A stretch of 64,000 nt of DNA from Mesorhizobium sp. WSM2240 (GCF_040438645.1 NZ_CP159253.1:3410001-3474000), one strand, 5' to 3'; shown: positions 10,885 to 24,731, counted from the first letter of the stretch. Notes: generated from the sequence alone by a model not told the origin. A program made the numbers and translations.

Positions 10885-11850
10885 CTACAGCAACTGCCCC
10901 AGAAACTCCTGGACCTCATGCCCCGGCTTGAAATTGCCGATGCGCTTGATCTCCCACTGCAGCCTTATGCCGGAGTGTTCGAGCACCCGCGCTCGCACCG
11001 TTTCCCCCAAAAATTCAAGGTCGTAGCCGGTCGCGTTACCAGTATTGATCATGAAGTTGCAGTGCATCGGCGACATCTGCGCCCCGCCGATCATCAGCCC
11101 GCGGCAGCCTGCCTTGTCGATCTCCTTCCACGCCGAAGTGCCTTCCGGATTTTTGAAGGTCGAGCCGCCGGTCTTCTCGCGGATCGGCTGCACCGTCTCG
11201 CGATGATGCTGCACCGCGTCCATTGCGGCCTTTATCGTTGCCTTATCTTCCGGGTAGCCCTCGAACAGCACCGAGGTGAAGATCAGCCCGGCGGGCGCGG
11301 AGGAATGGCGGTAGGCATAGCCCATGTCGGCGTTGGTCAGCGTGTGGCCCTTGCCTTTGCGGTCGAGCGCGCGCACCTCCACCACCCGCTCGCGCGTTTC
11401 GACGCTGTTGGCCCCGGCATTCATGCGCAGCGCCCCGCCGATGGCGCCGGGAATGCCGTGGTAGAAATGGAAACCACCTATGCCGGCTTCCAGCGCCACG
11501 GCCGCGACCCGCTTGTCGGGCGTGGCCGCGCCTGCCCTGATCTGTGTCGCTGAAATCGCCTCGGCCTCGCCGAAACCTTTCGCCGAAAGCCGGATGACGA
11601 AACCCGGAATGCCGCCCTCGCGCACCAGGAGGTTCGAGCCGATGCCGACCACCGTCAGCGGGATTTCTGCCGGCACAGCCTTCAGGAAGGCGGCGAGATC
11701 TTCCTCGTCGGCCGGCTGGAACAGCGCGTCCGCGATGCCGCCGGCGCGGAACCAGGTGATCTTGTCCATCTCGGCGTTGGGTGTGATGCGGCCGCGAATC
11801 CCGGCGAGCCGATCGCCGAGCCCAGCCAGCAGCGCCTCGCTGCGGTTCAT
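10885..11850 (-). CDS. murB: UDP-N-acetylenolpyruvoylglucosamine reductase MurB
   Basis: FAD/NADPH reductase making UDP-N-acetylmuramate. The start at 11850 ([20 protein letters not shown]) overlaps the murC stop by 4 bases (ATGA); the longer open frame upstream runs through murC in another frame and is not coding. The 321 residues include [16 protein letters not shown], the FAD-binding [39 protein letters not shown], and the C-terminal [10 protein letters not shown] with the active-site Ser and [19 protein letters not shown], as in type I MurB. It is the last gene of the mraZ-murB run; the next minus-strand gene, ddlB, is separated by the acetyltransferase. Confidence 0.97.
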   Translation of the reverse strand: MNRSEALLAGLGDRLAGIRGRITPNAEMDKITWFRAGGIADALFQPADEEDLAAFLKAVPAEIPLTVVGIGSNLLVREGGIPGFVIRLSAKGFGEAEAISATQIRAGAATPDKRVAAVALEAGIGGFHFYHGIPGAIGGALRMNAGANSVETRERVVEVRALDRKGKGHTLTNADMGYAYRHSSAPAGLIFTSVLFEGYPEDKATIKAAMDAVQHHRETVQPIREKTGGSTFKNPEGTSAWKEIDKAGCRGLMIGGAQMSPMHCNFMINTGNATGYDLEFLGETVRARVLEHSGIRLQWEIKRIGNFKPGHEVQEFLGQLL

Positions 11851-13253
11851 GTTGCTTCCCCGCCGAGTTCCTTCGGCAGCGCGTAGGCCCATTGGGTGAT
11901 GTTGCCGGCGCCCAGGAACACCACGAAATCGCCTGGCTTGGCTATATCCAGCACGATAGGCGCAACCGCCGCAGCGCCCTCTATGTAGCGCGCGTCGCGA
12001 TGTCCGCCAGCGCGGATGCGGCCAACCAGCGCGTCGGAGGTGACGCCGTCGATTGGGTCCTCGCCCGCCGCATAGACCGGCGCGATCATCACCGTATCGG
12101 CATCGTTGAAACAGGCCGAGAAGTCGTCGAACAGGTCGCGCAGCCTGGTGAAGCGATGCGGCTGCGCTATCGCAATGACGCGGCCGCTGGTGGCGTCGCG
12201 CGCCGCCCTCAGCACCGCCTTGATCTCGACCGGATGGTGGCCGTAGTCGTCGAATATCTGCACGCCGTTCCATGAGCCGGTCAGCGTGAAGCGCCGCTTG
12301 ACGCCGCCGAAGGACGACAGGCCGCGCTTGATCGCTTCGGCCGAAAGGCCGATTTCATGCGCCACCGCAATGGCCGCCGTGGCGTTGGCGACATTGTGGC
12401 GGCCGGGCATGGGCAGCCGCAGACCGCCGATCGTCTCCTCCGCGCCGGTCTTGCGGTTGCGGATGATGACGTCGAACTCCGAGACCGCGCCGTCCATGCG
12501 ATGACGAGCGAAACGCACATCGGCCTGAGCATTCTCGCCATAGGTGATGACACGGCGATCCTCGATGCGCGAAACCAGCGCCTGCACTTCCGGATGGTCC
12601 GTGCACATCACGCCAAAACCGTAGAACGGGACGTTCTCGACGAACTGGCGGAACGCCTCGCGCACCTTGTCGAAGGTGCCGTAATGATCCAGATGCTCGG
12701 GATCGATATTGGTGACCACGGCGATGTCGGCCGGCAGCTTGAGGAAGGTGCCGTCGCTCTCGTCGGCTTCCACCACCATCCATTCGCCCTCGCCCATGCG
12801 AGCATTGGTGCCGTAGGCATTGATGATGCCGCCATTGACGACAGTCGGGTCGAGCCCGCCTGCATCGAGCAGCGTCGCCACCATCGACGTCGTCGTCGTC
12901 TTGCCATGCGTGCCGCCGATCGCCACCGCCTGCCGGAAGCGCATCAGTTCGGCCAGCATTTCGGCGCGCCGCACGATCGGAAGCAGCTTCTCACGCGCGG
13001 CCATCAGTTCGGGATTGGATTTCTTGATCGCGGTGGAAACGACCACTACTTCGGCGTCGCCTAGATTTTCGGCGCGATGGCCGACGAAGCACTCTATGCC
13101 CTTGTCGCGCAGCCGCTGCACATTAGCGCTTTCGGCCTGGTCGGAGCCCTGCACGCGATAGCCGAGATTGTGCAGCACCTCGGCGATGCCGCTCATGCCG
13201 ATGCCGCCAATTCCGATGAAATGGACGAGGCCGATCGTCTGAGGCATCTTCAT
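11847..13253 (-). CDS. murC: UDP-N-acetylmuramate--L-alanine ligase MurC
   Basis: ATP-dependent ligase adding L-Ala to UDP-MurNAc, the first amino acid of the stem peptide. The protein is 468 residues with the N-terminal Rossmann-like [20 protein letters not shown], the P-loop [18 protein letters not shown] near residue 112, [31 protein letters not shown], and the C-terminal ligase motif [19 protein letters not shown], all canonical for MurC. It overlaps murG upstream and murB downstream by 4 bases each, so the three are translationally coupled. Confidence 0.98.
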   Translation of the reverse strand: MKMPQTIGLVHFIGIGGIGMSGIAEVLHNLGYRVQGSDQAESANVQRLRDKGIECFVGHRAENLGDAEVVVVSTAIKKSNPELMAAREKLLPIVRRAEMLAELMRFRQAVAIGGTHGKTTTTSMVATLLDAGGLDPTVVNGGIINAYGTNARMGEGEWMVVEADESDGTFLKLPADIAVVTNIDPEHLDHYGTFDKVREAFRQFVENVPFYGFGVMCTDHPEVQALVSRIEDRRVITYGENAQADVRFARHRMDGAVSEFDVIIRNRKTGAEETIGGLRLPMPGRHNVANATAAIAVAHEIGLSAEAIKRGLSSFGGVKRRFTLTGSWNGVQIFDDYGHHPVEIKAVLRAARDATSGRVIAIAQPHRFTRLRDLFDDFSACFNDADTVMIAPVYAAGEDPIDGVTSDALVGRIRAGGHRDARYIEGAAAVAPIVLDIAKPGDFVVFLGAGNITQWAYALPKELGGEAT

Positions 13254-14377
13254 GGCCGCGCTCCCTTTTTGAATTCGGCTACCGCTTTGCCCGACGCAAT
13301 AGCCTCTGTCAGGTCGGCGAGCAACCGGGCGGCGTCCGGTCTACCCGCCAGCTTGGCGGCCGCGGCCATGGAAGCAAGCTTGCCCGGGTTCTCCATCAGA
13401 CCGCCGATCAGCGACATGAGAGCCTTTGCGGACAGCGTCGATTGCGGATGCACCTGCGCGCCGCCGGCACCCGCGAGTGCCGCGGCATTGGCCGCCTGGT
13501 CATGATCCAGCGCATGCGGATAAGGTACCAGCAGCGCCGGACGGCCGATCACTGCTATCTCCGAAACCGTCGATGCGCCGGACCGGGAAATGACGAGATG
13601 CGCCGCCGCCATCCTTGCCGCCATATCGGTGAAGAACGGCAGAACGTCGGCCTCCACCCCGATCTCGTGATAGGCTGAGCGAACTCGCGCAACGTCTTCC
13701 GCTCGCGCCTGCTGCGTCACCTTCAGCCGGCTGCGCTGGCTTGCGGGAAGCGCTGCGATCGCCGGCGGCACCGCCTCTGAAAAGAACTGCGCGCCCTGGC
13801 TGCCGCCGAAAACCAGCAGTCTGAAAGGCTCGAAAGGACGGGAAGGCGCGTAAGGCGTCTTCGCCGCCTCGGTGACTGCAGGCCGCACCGGATTGCCGGT
13901 GATTGCGATCTTGGCGCCGGCGCCGCCCGCATTTTCGCTCAGGAAACCGCCGGCAATGGCATCGACGCGGGCGGCGAGCGCCTTATTGGCGCGACCCATC
14001 ACGGCATTCTGCTCGTGGATTATAGTGAGCACGTGCCGCCTGGTCGCCGCATAGAGCGGCGGCAGCGTCGGATAACCGCCGAAGCCGACCACCACTGCGG
14101 GTTGGATTTTGCGGATGACTTCGGAAGCTTGCCTGACGCCGCGCCAGATGGTCCAGAATGCGCGCGCCAGCGCCAGCGGATTGCGCGAGCCGAACGTGGC
14201 CGAGGCAATCGGATGAATGTGCGCCGCCGGAAAATGCCCGGCGTAGCGCTCCGCCCGCTCGTCGGTCGCCAGGTCGATCCGCCAGCCGCGCTCGATCAGT
14301 TCGTGCGCCAGAGCCTCGGCCGGAAACAGATGGCCGCCGGTACCACCGGCGGCGAGAAGGATCGTGCCCTTGGCCAT
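13250..14377 (-). CDS. murG: UDP-GlcNAc--lipid I glycosyltransferase MurG
   Basis: GT28 glycosyltransferase on the inner face of the cytoplasmic membrane that adds GlcNAc to lipid I to form lipid II. The 375 residues start with the G-loop [21 protein letters not shown]. They continue with [32 protein letters not shown], the UDP-GlcNAc domain [18 protein letters not shown] and the signature [20 protein letters not shown]. This is followed by [19 protein letters not shown]. The stop overlaps the murC start by 4 bases, and the start lies one base from the end of ftsW. Confidence 0.98.
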   Translation of the reverse strand: MAKGTILLAAGGTGGHLFPAEALAHELIERGWRIDLATDERAERYAGHFPAAHIHPIASATFGSRNPLALARAFWTIWRGVRQASEVIRKIQPAVVVGFGGYPTLPPLYAATRRHVLTIIHEQNAVMGRANKALAARVDAIAGGFLSENAGGAGAKIAITGNPVRPAVTEAAKTPYAPSRPFEPFRLLVFGGSQGAQFFSEAVPPAIAALPASQRSRLKVTQQARAEDVARVRSAYHEIGVEADVLPFFTDMAARMAAAHLVISRSGASTVSEIAVIGRPALLVPYPHALDHDQAANAAALAGAGGAQVHPQSTLSAKALMSLIGGLMENPGKLASMAAAAKLAGRPDAARLLADLTEAIASGKAVAEFKKGARP

Positions 14378-14378
14378 T

Positions 14379-15532
14379 CTATTCCGCCGGCGCGGGCCGC
14401 CGCGAGAGCTCGGGGAAACCCAGCTGCTTGCGTTTCTCCGGCTTCTTGCGTGTCAACGCCAGAACCATGCCCATCGAGATGGCGATGGCGATCAGCGACG
14501 AGCCGCCATAGGAGATGAAAGGCAGGGTCATGCCCTTGGCCGGCATCATCTGCAGGTTCACGCCCATATTGATGATCGACTGGAAGCCGAACACCACGAC
14601 CAGCCCGGCCACCGCATAGCGGGTGAAGTCGTCATGTTCCTTGAGCGCGGTGTTCAACCCGCGCAGGACGATGAACGCGAAGATGCCGAGGATGAGGAAG
14701 CAGAGCACGATGCCGAACTCCTCGCCGGCGACGGCGAAGACGAAGTCGGCGTGGCTGTCGGGAATAACGCGCTTGATCGTGCCCTCGCCCGGCCCGACGC
14801 CGAACCAGCCGCCCTGCACCACGGCCTCACGCCCCATATCGACCTGGAACGTGTCGCCCTCGCCGGTCAGAAAGCGGTCGATGCGGCCGGCGACATGCGG
14901 GAAGATCGTATAGGCGCTGATCGCGCCAGCAGCGCCGATCGCGCCGATGACGATGATCCACAGCCAGGGCATGCCGGCCATGAAAAACATCACGCCCCAG
15001 GTGCCGACGACCAGGATCGTCTGCCCGAGATCGGGCTGCGCCACCAGCAGCGCCACCACCAGGCCGAGCAGGATCACCGCAAACAGATTGCCGGGAATGT
15101 CGGGTTGCCGCGCATGCTCGGCAAACAGCCATGCGCAGACGATGACGAAAGCGGGCTTCATGAATTCCGACGGCTGGACCGAAATACCGAAGAACGAGAT
15201 CCAGCGATGCGCGCCCTTCACTTCGACGCCGATATAGAGCACCGCCACCATCAGCAGGAGTGAACCGCACAGCATTACCAACGACAGCCGCCGTACCTCT
15301 CTCGCTTCGAGGAACGAAACCGAGATCATCGCCGCTAGAGCCGGGATCATGAAGACGATCTGGCGGGTCGCGAAATGGAAGCTGCCGAGGCCGATACGTT
15401 CGGCGACCGCCGGACTCGCGGCAAATGACAGAATGATGCCCAGCCCCATCAGCGACAGGAAAGCCGCAAGAAACCAGCGATCAACCGTCCACCACCATGT
15501 TGCGACAGGGCTCCTGTCCAGCCGGCTAGCCA

Positions 15533-15533
<1 letters not shown>
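14379..15533 (-). CDS. ftsW: Peptidoglycan polymerase FtsW
   Basis: SEDS-family septal glycosyltransferase with about ten transmembrane segments, acting with FtsI. The 384 residues contain the SEDS hallmarks [65 protein letters not shown] and the C-terminal [21 protein letters not shown] short basic C-terminal tail follows the last membrane segment. The start codon shares one base with the murD stop (TGATG). Its place between murD and murG, rather than beside mrdA, marks it as FtsW and not RodA. Confidence 0.97.
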
Positions 15534-16933
<1,400 letters not shown>

Positions 16934-16941
16934 CGCGTCCC

Positions 16942-18024
16942 CTATCGCAGCTTCAGGGTCGAGAGCCCGACCAGCGCCAGAATGACGGCGATGATCCAGA
17001 AGCGGATCACCACCTGGCTTTCCGTCCAGCCGAGCTTTTCGAAATGATGATGGATGGGCGCCATCAGGAACACGCGCCGGCCGGTCATCTTGAAGAAGCC
17101 GACCTGTATGATAACCGAAAGCGCCTCCATAACGAACAGGCCGCCGATGATGGCCAGAACTATTTCGTGCTTTGTGGCGACAGCGATCGTGCCGATCAGC
17201 CCCCCCAGCGCCAACGAGCCGGTGTCGCCCATGAAGATTGCCGCCGGCGGCGCGTTGAACCATAGGAAACCAAGCCCCGCGCCGATGACCGCGCCAAGGA
17301 TGACCGCCAGTTCGCCGGTTCCGGGCACGAAGTGGATCTGCAAATATTCGGCGAATACGGCGTTACCCGAAAGATAGGCGATGACGCCGAACGAGGCGGC
17401 GGCGATCATGATCGGCACGATCGCCAGCCCATCCAGCCCGTCCGTCAGGTTGACGGCATTGCCGGCCCCGACGATCACGATGCAGGCGAACGGAATGAAG
17501 AACCAGCCGAGATTGATGAGGAAGTCCTTCACGAACGGAAAGGTCAGCGACGATGAGAACGGCTCCTGGCCGTTGTGCATGATCGCCCAGGCGGCGATTG
17601 CCGCGATCATGAATTCGATGCCGAGCCGCGCCTTGCCGGAAAATCCGAGATGCGACTGCTTGGTCACCTTCAGATAGTCGTCGTACAGCCCGATCGTGCC
17701 GAAGCCCAGCGTCACCAGAAGCACCACCCAGACGTAGACGCTGGTAATGTTGGCCCACAGCAGCGACGAACCGACGATGCCGGAGATGATCATCAGCCCG
17801 CCCATCGTCGGCGTGCCGGCCTTCTTGAAATGGGTCTGCGGCCCGTCGGCGCGGATCGGCTGGCCCTTGCCCTGGCGGATGCGCAGCGAATTGATGATCA
17901 TCGGCCCAAAGATGAAGACCATCAGCGCCGCAGTTATCAGCGCTCCGCCTGTCCGGAACGTGATGTAGCGGAATATGTTGAAGACCGAGACCTGGTCCGC
18001 AAAATTGACGAGCAGCGTTAACAT
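16942..18024 (-). CDS. mraY: Phospho-N-acetylmuramoyl-pentapeptide transferase MraY
   Basis: Integral-membrane enzyme that transfers phospho-MurNAc-pentapeptide to undecaprenyl phosphate, giving lipid I. The 360 residues have ten predicted transmembrane segments. Canonical loops are [19 protein letters not shown], the Asp-rich [56 protein letters not shown], and the C-terminal [20 protein letters not shown] with the triple His of loop E. It lies 20 bases downstream of murF. Confidence 0.98.
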   Translation of the reverse strand: MLTLLVNFADQVSVFNIFRYITFRTGGALITAALMVFIFGPMIINSLRIRQGKGQPIRADGPQTHFKKAGTPTMGGLMIISGIVGSSLLWANITSVYVWVVLLVTLGFGTIGLYDDYLKVTKQSHLGFSGKARLGIEFMIAAIAAWAIMHNGQEPFSSSLTFPFVKDFLINLGWFFIPFACIVIVGAGNAVNLTDGLDGLAIVPIMIAAASFGVIAYLSGNAVFAEYLQIHFVPGTGELAVILGAVIGAGLGFLWFNAPPAAIFMGDTGSLALGGLIGTIAVATKHEIVLAIIGGLFVMEALSVIIQVGFFKMTGRRVFLMAPIHHHFEKLGWTESQVVIRFWIIAVILALVGLSTLKLR

Positions 18025-18044
18025 GCGTCCCCCGGATACTGCGC

Positions 18045-19478
18045 TCAGCCTGGCGTCGCGCGTCCGGCGTCAGCCGGAAATTGTTTGATCAGCGCATCGA
18101 CCAGCTTGGCAAAGCCGATGCCCTTTGATGATTTTACCATCACTACGTCGCCCGCGCGGATATTCTCGAACACCACCGGCCTGAGTTCTTCTGCGCTGGC
18201 GCGGTATTCGCTCGGGATCGCATCCGGCAGCGCTTCGGCGAGCGCCTTCATGTCGGGCCCGCCCATGAGCACCAGATCGATGCTGGCGTCGGCAATGGGT
18301 TCCGCAAGCGCGGCGTGCAGTTTGGCGGAATGGCCTCCGAGTTCAAGCATATCGCCCAGCACCGCGACACGCCTGCCCTTGCCCGACACCGGCGTAGCGG
18401 CGAGAAGGTCGATCGCCGCCTTCATCGACGCGGGATTGGCATTATAGCTCTCGTCTATCAGCGCGAACGGGCCGTCCGAATGCTGAAGCGTATGCCTCTT
18501 GCCGCGGCCGCTTTCGGCCGCGAGGCTGCCGAGCGCGGTCGCGACCTTGTCCATATCCGCCCCGACCAGTCGCGCCGCGCCCAGCACGGCGAGCGTGTTC
18601 TGCACGATGTGCCTCCCCGGCGCGCCGATCTCGGCCGTGATCTCCTTGCCGCCTATCTTGACCGCAATGGTCGAATGGTCGGGGAAGAGCTCATGCCGCA
18701 TCAGCTTGAAGTGTGCGCGCGCGTTCTCGCCGAAGCCGACGATGTGGGCGACACCAGCGTCTTTCGCCAGCTTTTCCAGAAGCTTCCAGCGCTGATCGTC
18801 ACGGTTGATCAGGGCATAGCCGCCCGGCTCCACACCCTCGAATATCTCCGCCTTGGCGCGGGCGATTTCGTCAAGATTCTTGAAATGCCCGAGATGGGCC
18901 GGAGCGACCAGCGTGACGATGGCGACATGCGGCCGAACCATCCTTGCCAGCGGACGAATTTCACCCGCATGGTTCATGCCGATCTCGAAAATTGCGTAGT
19001 CGCAATCCTCGGGCATCCGCGCCAGCGTCAGCGGTACGCCCCAATGATTGTTGAACGACTTGTCCGACGCATGCACCTTGCCGGCCGAGGACAGCACGTG
19101 CCGCAGCGCTTCCTTGGTGGTCGTCTTGCCGACCGAACCCGTCACCGCGATGATCTTGGCCTGCGTTCGGGCACGCGCCGCTATTCCTGCCTTTTCGAGC
19201 GCAGCAAGCACGTCGGGCACCACGATCATCGGTGCGGTCAGTCGCCCGAGCGCCGGCAGCTTGCCTTCCGCGACCACAAGCAGCCCGGCGCCCGCCTTGA
19301 CGGCCGCGGTCGCGAAGTCATGTCCGTCCATGGCCTCGCCCTTGATCGCGAAGAAGGCTTCGCCGGGCTTCAGGCTGCGGCTGTCGATGGATATCCCGGC
19401 GACGCCTTCCGGCATGTGGCCGAGGGGCCGGCCGCCCATCGCTGCCACCAGCGCGTCCGAGGTCCACAAATAGCTCAT
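18045..19478 (-). CDS. murF: UDP-N-acetylmuramoyl-tripeptide--D-Ala-D-Ala ligase MurF
   Basis: Adds the D-Ala-D-Ala dipeptide made by DdlB, completing the pentapeptide. The protein is 477 residues with the N-terminal [20 protein letters not shown], the P-loop [56 protein letters not shown] and [18 protein letters not shown]. These are followed by [20 protein letters not shown], and a C-terminal [13 protein letters not shown]. The start overlaps the murE stop by 4 bases. Confidence 0.98.
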   Translation of the reverse strand: MSYLWTSDALVAAMGGRPLGHMPEGVAGISIDSRSLKPGEAFFAIKGEAMDGHDFATAAVKAGAGLLVVAEGKLPALGRLTAPMIVVPDVLAALEKAGIAARARTQAKIIAVTGSVGKTTTKEALRHVLSSAGKVHASDKSFNNHWGVPLTLARMPEDCDYAIFEIGMNHAGEIRPLARMVRPHVAIVTLVAPAHLGHFKNLDEIARAKAEIFEGVEPGGYALINRDDQRWKLLEKLAKDAGVAHIVGFGENARAHFKLMRHELFPDHSTIAVKIGGKEITAEIGAPGRHIVQNTLAVLGAARLVGADMDKVATALGSLAAESGRGKRHTLQHSDGPFALIDESYNANPASMKAAIDLLAATPVSGKGRRVAVLGDMLELGGHSAKLHAALAEPIADASIDLVLMGGPDMKALAEALPDAIPSEYRASAEELRPVVFENIRAGDVVMVKSSKGIGFAKLVDALIKQFPADAGRATPG

Positions 19479-20929
19479 ATGGCGCGCTCCTCCAGCGCCT
19501 TGCGCACTTCCTCATGATCGGAAAACGGAAACGTCTCGGAGCCGATCGTCTGGCCCTCTTCATGGCCTTTTCCGGCGATGATCAGCGTATCGCCCGGGTG
19601 CAGCATCGCGACCGCCTCGTGGATGGCGGCGCGGCGGTCGGCGATCTCGATGGCGCCCGGCGCGGCAGCGAGTATCGCCGCACGGATCCTTTCCGGCACC
19701 TCGCTGCGCGGGTTGTCGTCGGTGACGATGACTACGTCGGCCAGCCTTGTGGCGATCTCGCCCATGATCGGGCGCTTGCCGCGGTCGCGATCGCCGCCGC
19801 AGCCGAACACCACGATCACCCGGCCCGTCGTGAAGGGACGCACCGAAGCGAGCACATTCTCGAGCGCGTCTGGTTTGTGGGCATAGTCGACATAAACCGG
19901 AGCGCCGTTGGCCGCGGTTCCAACCAGGTCGAGCCGGCCAGGCGCGCCCTTCAGCCGCTCGAGCGCAACGAGCGCGCGGCCAATCGGCGTGCCGGTGGCG
20001 ATCGCAAGGCCGGCCGCGACCAGCGCATTGTATATCTGGAAATCGCCCGCGAGCGGCAGATCGATTTCGTGAATGACGCCATCAGCTTCCACTTCCGCAC
20101 GCTGGCGGAAGCGCTCGTGCTCGACCCGCTTCAACTGCAGGAAAGTTCCATGCCGCCCAACGGTCAGCACATTCAGCCCTGCCGCCCGAGCCGACGAAAT
20201 CGTCGGCTCCGACCATGGATCGTCAGCGAAGATCACCGCAGGCGCATCCTTGGCCAGCAGGGAATCGAACAGGCGGAGCTTGGCGCGATGATATTCCTCG
20301 ATCGTCGGATGATAATCCATGTGGTCGCGGCCGAGATTGGTGAATCCGCCGGCCGCAAGCCGCACGCCGTCGAGCCGGCGCTGGTCGAGGCCATGGCTGG
20401 AGGCTTCCATGGAGACGTGCATGACGCCTGAATCCGTAAGCTCGGCCAAGAGTTTGTGAAGCGCCACCGGATCGGGCGTGGTCAGTGAGCCGTATTCGTT
20501 GCGGCCGGGCGCCACGACGCCGGTCGTGCCGATACTGGCGGCCGCCAGGCCTGTCTGCTCCCAGATCTGTCGCGTGAACGCCGCCACCGAGGTCTTGCCG
20601 CTGGTGCCGGTCACCGCCACGACGGTTTCGGGCTGGTTCGGGTAAAACTTCGCAGCCAGCAGCGCGAGTGAGAGCCTCGGGTCGTCGACGCCGATCACCG
20701 GCACCGGCAGCCCGGAAAGATTGCCGCCCTTGGCCGCGACGATAGCCGCAGCACCCCGGCCTGCAGCATCCTCCGCGTAGGTCGCGCCGTCAGCCTTGGT
20801 GCCGGCGACGGCCACGAAGACCATGCCGGGCTTGATCAGCCGCGAGTCCGATGACACGCCGCTGATTTCCAGTTCGCCGGACTGATCCCGTTCGACAGGC
20901 AGGATACCGGCGAGGTCCTTGAGTTTCAT
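19475..20929 (-). CDS. murE: UDP-MurNAc-tripeptide synthetase MurE (meso-diaminopimelate-adding)
   Basis: Adds the third stem-peptide residue. The start at 20929 ([20 protein letters not shown]) gives 484 residues; the 19-codon extension upstream is arginine-rich and unlike the family. The N-terminal [20 protein letters not shown], the P-loop [54 protein letters not shown] and the substrate motif VTDDNPRSE are present. The DNPR box is the known signature for meso-diaminopimelate, so a Gram-negative type wall is expected. Ends overlapping murF by 4 bases and starts 53 bases after ftsI. Confidence 0.97.
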   Translation of the reverse strand: MKLKDLAGILPVERDQSGELEISGVSSDSRLIKPGMVFVAVAGTKADGATYAEDAAGRGAAAIVAAKGGNLSGLPVPVIGVDDPRLSLALLAAKFYPNQPETVVAVTGTSGKTSVAAFTRQIWEQTGLAAASIGTTGVVAPGRNEYGSLTTPDPVALHKLLAELTDSGVMHVSMEASSHGLDQRRLDGVRLAAGGFTNLGRDHMDYHPTIEEYHRAKLRLFDSLLAKDAPAVIFADDPWSEPTISSARAAGLNVLTVGRHGTFLQLKRVEHERFRQRAEVEADGVIHEIDLPLAGDFQIYNALVAAGLAIATGTPIGRALVALERLKGAPGRLDLVGTAANGAPVYVDYAHKPDALENVLASVRPFTTGRVIVVFGCGGDRDRGKRPIMGEIATRLADVVIVTDDNPRSEVPERIRAAILAAAPGAIEIADRRAAIHEAVAMLHPGDTLIIAGKGHEEGQTIGSETFPFSDHEEVRKALEERAI

Positions 20930-20982
20930 CGCATCCCGTCGTCGCAAACAAATGGCGCGCTCTCGCCGGCGCGCCTCGAGAA

Positions 20983-22695
20983 TCATTGGTACGAAACCAG
21001 CGTAGCCTTACTTTCATGGCTGAATTCTGGCTTCACGCCAAGCAGGGGGGCAGAACGGCGAATTATATTGGCAACGATCGGGGCGGCATTCAGGCCGGAT
21101 GTCGCGGCCATGCCCGGTTTTTCAGGCTTCGGCTCGTCGATGATGCTCAGGACGATATATTGCGGGTCGTCCATCGGAAACGCAGCAAGGAAGGCGTTGA
21201 ACCGCACAGTCGACGAATAGCGGCCGTTGACGACCTTTTCGGCGGTGCCGGTCTTGCCGCCAACGCGGTAGCCCGGAACCTCGGCGCGCTTGCCGGAGCC
21301 TTTTTCCGCGTTCAGACGGTAGAGATAGCGCATGTCTTCGCTGGTCTTGGGCTTGATCACCTGCTCGGCGATTGCATCGGCCTCGGCCTCGCTGCGTGGC
21401 AGGAAGGTCGGGTCGATCAACTTGCCGCCGTTCATCAGCGCAGCGGCCGCTACCGCTGTCTGCAGCGGCGTGGTCGACATGCCATGGCCGAAAGCGATGG
21501 TGATCGAATGGACCTTCTTCCAGACCTTCGGTTCGCTGGGCCGCGCCACCTCCGGCAGCTCGGTGTTCATCCGCTCCAGGAGCCCCAGGCGGTGGAGGAA
21601 CTCGCGGTGGCCTTCGATGCCGACCACGTCGGCCTCGCGCGCCGAGCCGATATTGGAGGAATAGATGAACACCTCCGGCACCGTCAGCACCCTGCCCTTG
21701 CCGTGGAAATCGCGGATCGTCTGGCGGCCGATCGTAATGGGCCGCGACGCGTCGAAGCGGCTTTCGAGCGTCACCTTGCCTGAATCGAGCGCCATGGCCG
21801 TGGTGAAGCTCTTGATCGTCGAGCCCATTTCGTAAACGCCCGCCGACATGCGGTTCAGCCGGTCCTTGTCGTGCGCGTTGTAAGGATTGTTGGGATCGTA
21901 GTCCGGTACCGACGCCATCGCCATGACCTCGCCGGTCTTGGCGTTGAGGACCACCGCGCCGGCAGCGATTGCATGGTATTTCTCCATAGCGCGGGAAATT
22001 TCGTCGCGCACGATGTGCTGGACGCGCAGATCGATCGACAGCCTGACCGGTTTGAGATCCGTGGCGACGGCGAGACCGGTGGCCTGCAGGTCCGCGAGCC
22101 CCTGATCGTCAATGTACTTTTCCAGACCCGAAATGCCCTTATTGTCGATATTGGTCAGCCCGACAATGTGAGACGCCGTCTCGCCCCCCGGATAGAAGCG
22201 GCGCTTTTCGGTACGGAAGCCGATGCCCGGAATGCCGAGCTGCATGATGTCGTTCTGCTGCTTGGGCGTGAGTTGGCGCCTCAGCCACACGAAGCCCGCC
22301 CCGCTCTTCAGCTTATGGTAGGTCTGCTCGACCTGGATATCGGGCAACACCAGCGACAGCTTTTCGATCACCTCGTCGGGATCTACGATGCGCCGCGGCT
22401 CGGCGAACAGCGAAGCCGTCTTGATGTCTGTCGCCAGCACCTCGCCGTTGCGATCAACGATGTCGGGCCGCGACGCGGTGATGCGGCTCTCCGGCCCCGA
22501 AGATGCTTCGACATCTTCGAAGCCGAGGTAGACGAGCCGGCCCGCGATCGTGGCGTAGATGCCGAAGAACACCGCCATGGTCATCACCACGCGGGTCTTG
22601 GCGCGCCCGCCTGTCGACTTGCGCGCGCCGTCGACGACGATCGAGGCGGTCGAAGCCTCGGCTTGGGAAGCGCGTTTGCGCCAGAGCTTCATCAT
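20983..22695 (-). CDS. ftsI: Septal peptidoglycan transpeptidase FtsI (PBP3)
   Basis: Class B penicillin-binding protein crosslinking septal peptidoglycan together with FtsW. The 570 residues comprise a basic cytoplasmic tail, one transmembrane anchor at about 36-58 ([20 protein letters not shown]) and a pedestal domain with [19 protein letters not shown]. The transpeptidase domain has the active-site SxxK in [13 protein letters not shown], the SxN motif in IYSSNIGSA, and KTGTAEKV. The start overlaps the ftsL stop by 4 bases. Confidence 0.97.
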   Translation of the reverse strand: MMKLWRKRASQAEASTASIVVDGARKSTGGRAKTRVVMTMAVFFGIYATIAGRLVYLGFEDVEASSGPESRITASRPDIVDRNGEVLATDIKTASLFAEPRRIVDPDEVIEKLSLVLPDIQVEQTYHKLKSGAGFVWLRRQLTPKQQNDIMQLGIPGIGFRTEKRRFYPGGETASHIVGLTNIDNKGISGLEKYIDDQGLADLQATGLAVATDLKPVRLSIDLRVQHIVRDEISRAMEKYHAIAAGAVVLNAKTGEVMAMASVPDYDPNNPYNAHDKDRLNRMSAGVYEMGSTIKSFTTAMALDSGKVTLESRFDASRPITIGRQTIRDFHGKGRVLTVPEVFIYSSNIGSAREADVVGIEGHREFLHRLGLLERMNTELPEVARPSEPKVWKKVHSITIAFGHGMSTTPLQTAVAAAALMNGGKLIDPTFLPRSEAEADAIAEQVIKPKTSEDMRYLYRLNAEKGSGKRAEVPGYRVGGKTGTAEKVVNGRYSSTVRFNAFLAAFPMDDPQYIVLSIIDEPKPEKPGMAATSGLNAAPIVANIIRRSAPLLGVKPEFSHESKATLVSYQ

Positions 22696-23066
22696 TGCAC
22701 CACCGCTCCGGTTACCGTCTTGTCGGTTTCGCTTTCAGCCATGCCGCCGAGACGCTGCGTCGAGAAATCCTGGATTTCCATCGGGCGCGACGGCAGTTCG
22801 TCGAGGCCGACGATCTGGTGCGCTTCGACCGGCTGCAGTTCCAGTTCGGCCGCGTAGATGTCGGCCAGCTTCTGCAGCCGCGAGGGCTGGGTCAAAAGGC
22901 TCCAGTCGGCCTTCAGGAGGTCGATCGAATCCTCCTCGAACCGGATCTGCGCCTCGATCTTGCGCACCGTCGCAAGCTGGTCTTCGGCCTCGTGCTTGGT
23001 CTTGTAGGTGAAGGCCGCGGCCGAAACCATGACGGCGATGAGCACGATGTCGCTGGTGCGGAACAT
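22692..23066 (-). CDS. ftsL: Cell division protein FtsL
   Basis: Small bitopic division protein that forms a complex with FtsQ and FtsB and activates FtsWI. It has 124 residues. An N-terminal transmembrane segment (about 4-20, TSDIVLIAVMVSAAAFTYKT) is followed by a coiled-coil stretch, KHEAEDQLATVRKIEAQIRF, and a Leu-rich region with LLKADWSLLTQPSRLQKLAD, the typical FtsL/YlaC pattern. It is identified by this architecture and by its place between rsmH and ftsI, where it is almost invariant. It overlaps ftsI by 4 bases and is 3 bases after rsmH. Confidence 0.93.
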   Translation of the reverse strand: MFRTSDIVLIAVMVSAAAFTYKTKHEAEDQLATVRKIEAQIRFEEDSIDLLKADWSLLTQPSRLQKLADIYAAELELQPVEAHQIVGLDELPSRPMEIQDFSTQRLGGMAESETDKTVTGAVVQ

Positions 23067-23069
23067 GAT

Positions 23070-24086
23070 CTATTTTTCTCCGGACTGGCGGATTTCGGGA
23101 AGCTTCGGCAGGCCGAAGATGGAAAAATCGGCCTGACGCGCAGGCGCTTCGGTGCGCAGCGCGGCGCGCAGCTTGGCCGAGCGGGCGCGAGGGTTGGCCT
23201 CGGTCTCGGCCTCGCCCGGCGCTACAGCGCCGCCCCGCTTCTGGAAGGTCGGCGCTTTTTCCTGCGCTTCAGGCATGTGACGCGAGCCTGCCGCCTTGCC
23301 GGAGCGGTCGGCGATGAACCGCTTTACGATCCGGTCTTCCAGCGAGTGGAAGGTGACGACAACCAGCCGGCCCCCGGGCTTCAGTGCACGCTCGGCCGCA
23401 AAGAGCGCGGCTACCAGTTCGCCGAGCTCGTCATTTACGAAGATGCGCAGCGCCTGGAAAACGCGGGTTGCGGGATGGATTTTGTCCTTGGGGTTGCGCC
23501 CGACATGGTCGGCGATCGCCTCGGCGAGGTCGCGCGTGCGCTCGAAAGGCCGTGTCGCCCTGCGCTTCTCGATCATCCGCGCTATGCGGCCTGCATGCCG
23601 TTCCTCCCCGAGGAAGCCGAAGATGCGGGCGAGATCGCCTGACTTGAAGCGGTTGACTACATCGGCCGCGCTCAGGCCCTCCTGCGCCATGCGCATGTCG
23701 AGTGGGCCGTCACTGCGGAACGAGAAGCCGCGCTCGGCCTGGTCCAGCTGCATGGAGGAAACGCCGATGTCGAGCACAACCCCGTCCGTATTCTGCGCAT
23801 GCTCGTCGAGATGCGAGAACGGCGCGTGGACCAGTGTGAGGCGCCCACCCGACGCCCGTTCCATCGCGCGTCCAGCGGCGATCGCGTCGGGATCGCGGTC
23901 GATCGCCACGACCGATGCGCCGGCCTCCAGGATCGCTTTGGTATAGCCGCCAGCGCCGAACGTGCCGTCGACGATCATCTCGCCCGGCTTTATTTCCAGC
24001 GCGGCAAGCACCTCGTTCAGAAGCACCGGAATGTGGCGGGCCGGTCCGCCAATCGCGGGCTCGTCCCCGCCGTGGCCCGCGATCAT
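23070..24086 (-). CDS. rsmH: 16S rRNA (cytosine-N4)-methyltransferase RsmH (MraW)
   Basis: SAM-dependent methyltransferase of 16S rRNA C1402. The start at 24086 ([20 protein letters not shown]) overlaps the mraZ stop by 4 bases and gives 338 residues; the long open frame above it is the shadow of mraZ. Motifs: [20 protein letters not shown], the SAM site [40 protein letters not shown], the PLDMRM stretch and the C-terminal [19 protein letters not shown]. It is the second gene of the dcw cluster. Confidence 0.97.
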   Translation of the reverse strand: MIAGHGGDEPAIGGPARHIPVLLNEVLAALEIKPGEMIVDGTFGAGGYTKAILEAGASVVAIDRDPDAIAAGRAMERASGGRLTLVHAPFSHLDEHAQNTDGVVLDIGVSSMQLDQAERGFSFRSDGPLDMRMAQEGLSAADVVNRFKSGDLARIFGFLGEERHAGRIARMIEKRRATRPFERTRDLAEAIADHVGRNPKDKIHPATRVFQALRIFVNDELGELVAALFAAERALKPGGRLVVVTFHSLEDRIVKRFIADRSGKAAGSRHMPEAQEKAPTFQKRGGAVAPGEAETEANPRARSAKLRAALRTEAPARQADFSIFGLPKLPEIRQSGEK

Positions 24087-24550
24087 TCCGCGCCCCCCGA
24101 GGCTTTCGCCCCTAAACCCTGCCGCAGCTTCAAAAGCCGCGCGCGCGCCTCGGCGCCATAAGCCGCGAGCCGGCCCGGCTCCCATATCTGAAAGAAATTG
24201 CCGCGTCCCACAAAAGCCACTTCCGCCGAAATGCCGGTGTGCTCGCGGATAAACTCCGGCACGGTGATGCGGCCGTCCTGGTCGAGCTTCAGGAATGTCC
24301 CGTCGCCATGGCAAAAGAACGACATGTCGTCCGCCGTCTGCAGGAACGGATCCTCCTGTGCAATCCGTTGTTCGTAGCGGTCGAGAAGGTCGAGGCCACC
24401 GACATCCATCGCCGGAATGTCGAGAGCACGAAGGGCGTAGAGTTCCGAATAGCCGCGTTTCTGCACAACGGAACGGAAATGCGCCGGCACGGAAACCCGC
24501 CCCTTGGCGTCGATCCTGTTCACTGCATTCGACAGAAACCGGTCCATCAC
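24083..24550 (-). CDS. mraZ: Transcriptional regulator MraZ
   Basis: First gene of the dcw cluster and its known regulator in other bacteria; it forms ring-shaped oligomers and binds TGGGN repeats upstream of itself. The protein is 155 residues with two tandem AbrB/SpoVT-like MraZ repeats: [20 protein letters not shown] near the N terminus, and [20 protein letters not shown] in the second half, each with the DxxGR signature. The promoter and a matching repeat array lie 180-230 bases upstream (24,732-24,776), so autoregulation is strongly suggested. Confidence 0.96.
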   Translation of the reverse strand: MMDRFLSNAVNRIDAKGRVSVPAHFRSVVQKRGYSELYALRALDIPAMDVGGLDLLDRYEQRIAQEDPFLQTADDMSFFCHGDGTFLKLDQDGRITVPEFIREHTGISAEVAFVGRGNFFQIWEPGRLAAYGAEARARLLKLRQGLGAKASGGAE

Positions 24551-24731
24551 TCGATACAGCCGCTTCCGCCGCCGCGCCCCTTTTCATTGCTGCGTCCACG
24601 CCGTCGTCGCGCGGCCCTTTCTCGAAAATCCATGCGTTCCAAGGGTTGAAAAACCGCCCCACGCAGCCGCCCCGACTGCATGTCTGACGAACGCTTTCAC
24701 CGGAACCGGAACAAAGACTTGATTGTCGAAA

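Noticed and set aside
11851..12273. Extended murB frame of 462 codons
   Set aside because: The extra part is out-of-frame reading of murC; true murB starts at 11850 with a 4-base overlap.
24551..24600. GGGGCGG repeats close to mraZ as the MraZ operator
   Set aside because: Spacing (about 13 bp) and sequence do not match TGGGN-N5; the array at 24732-24776 fits far better.
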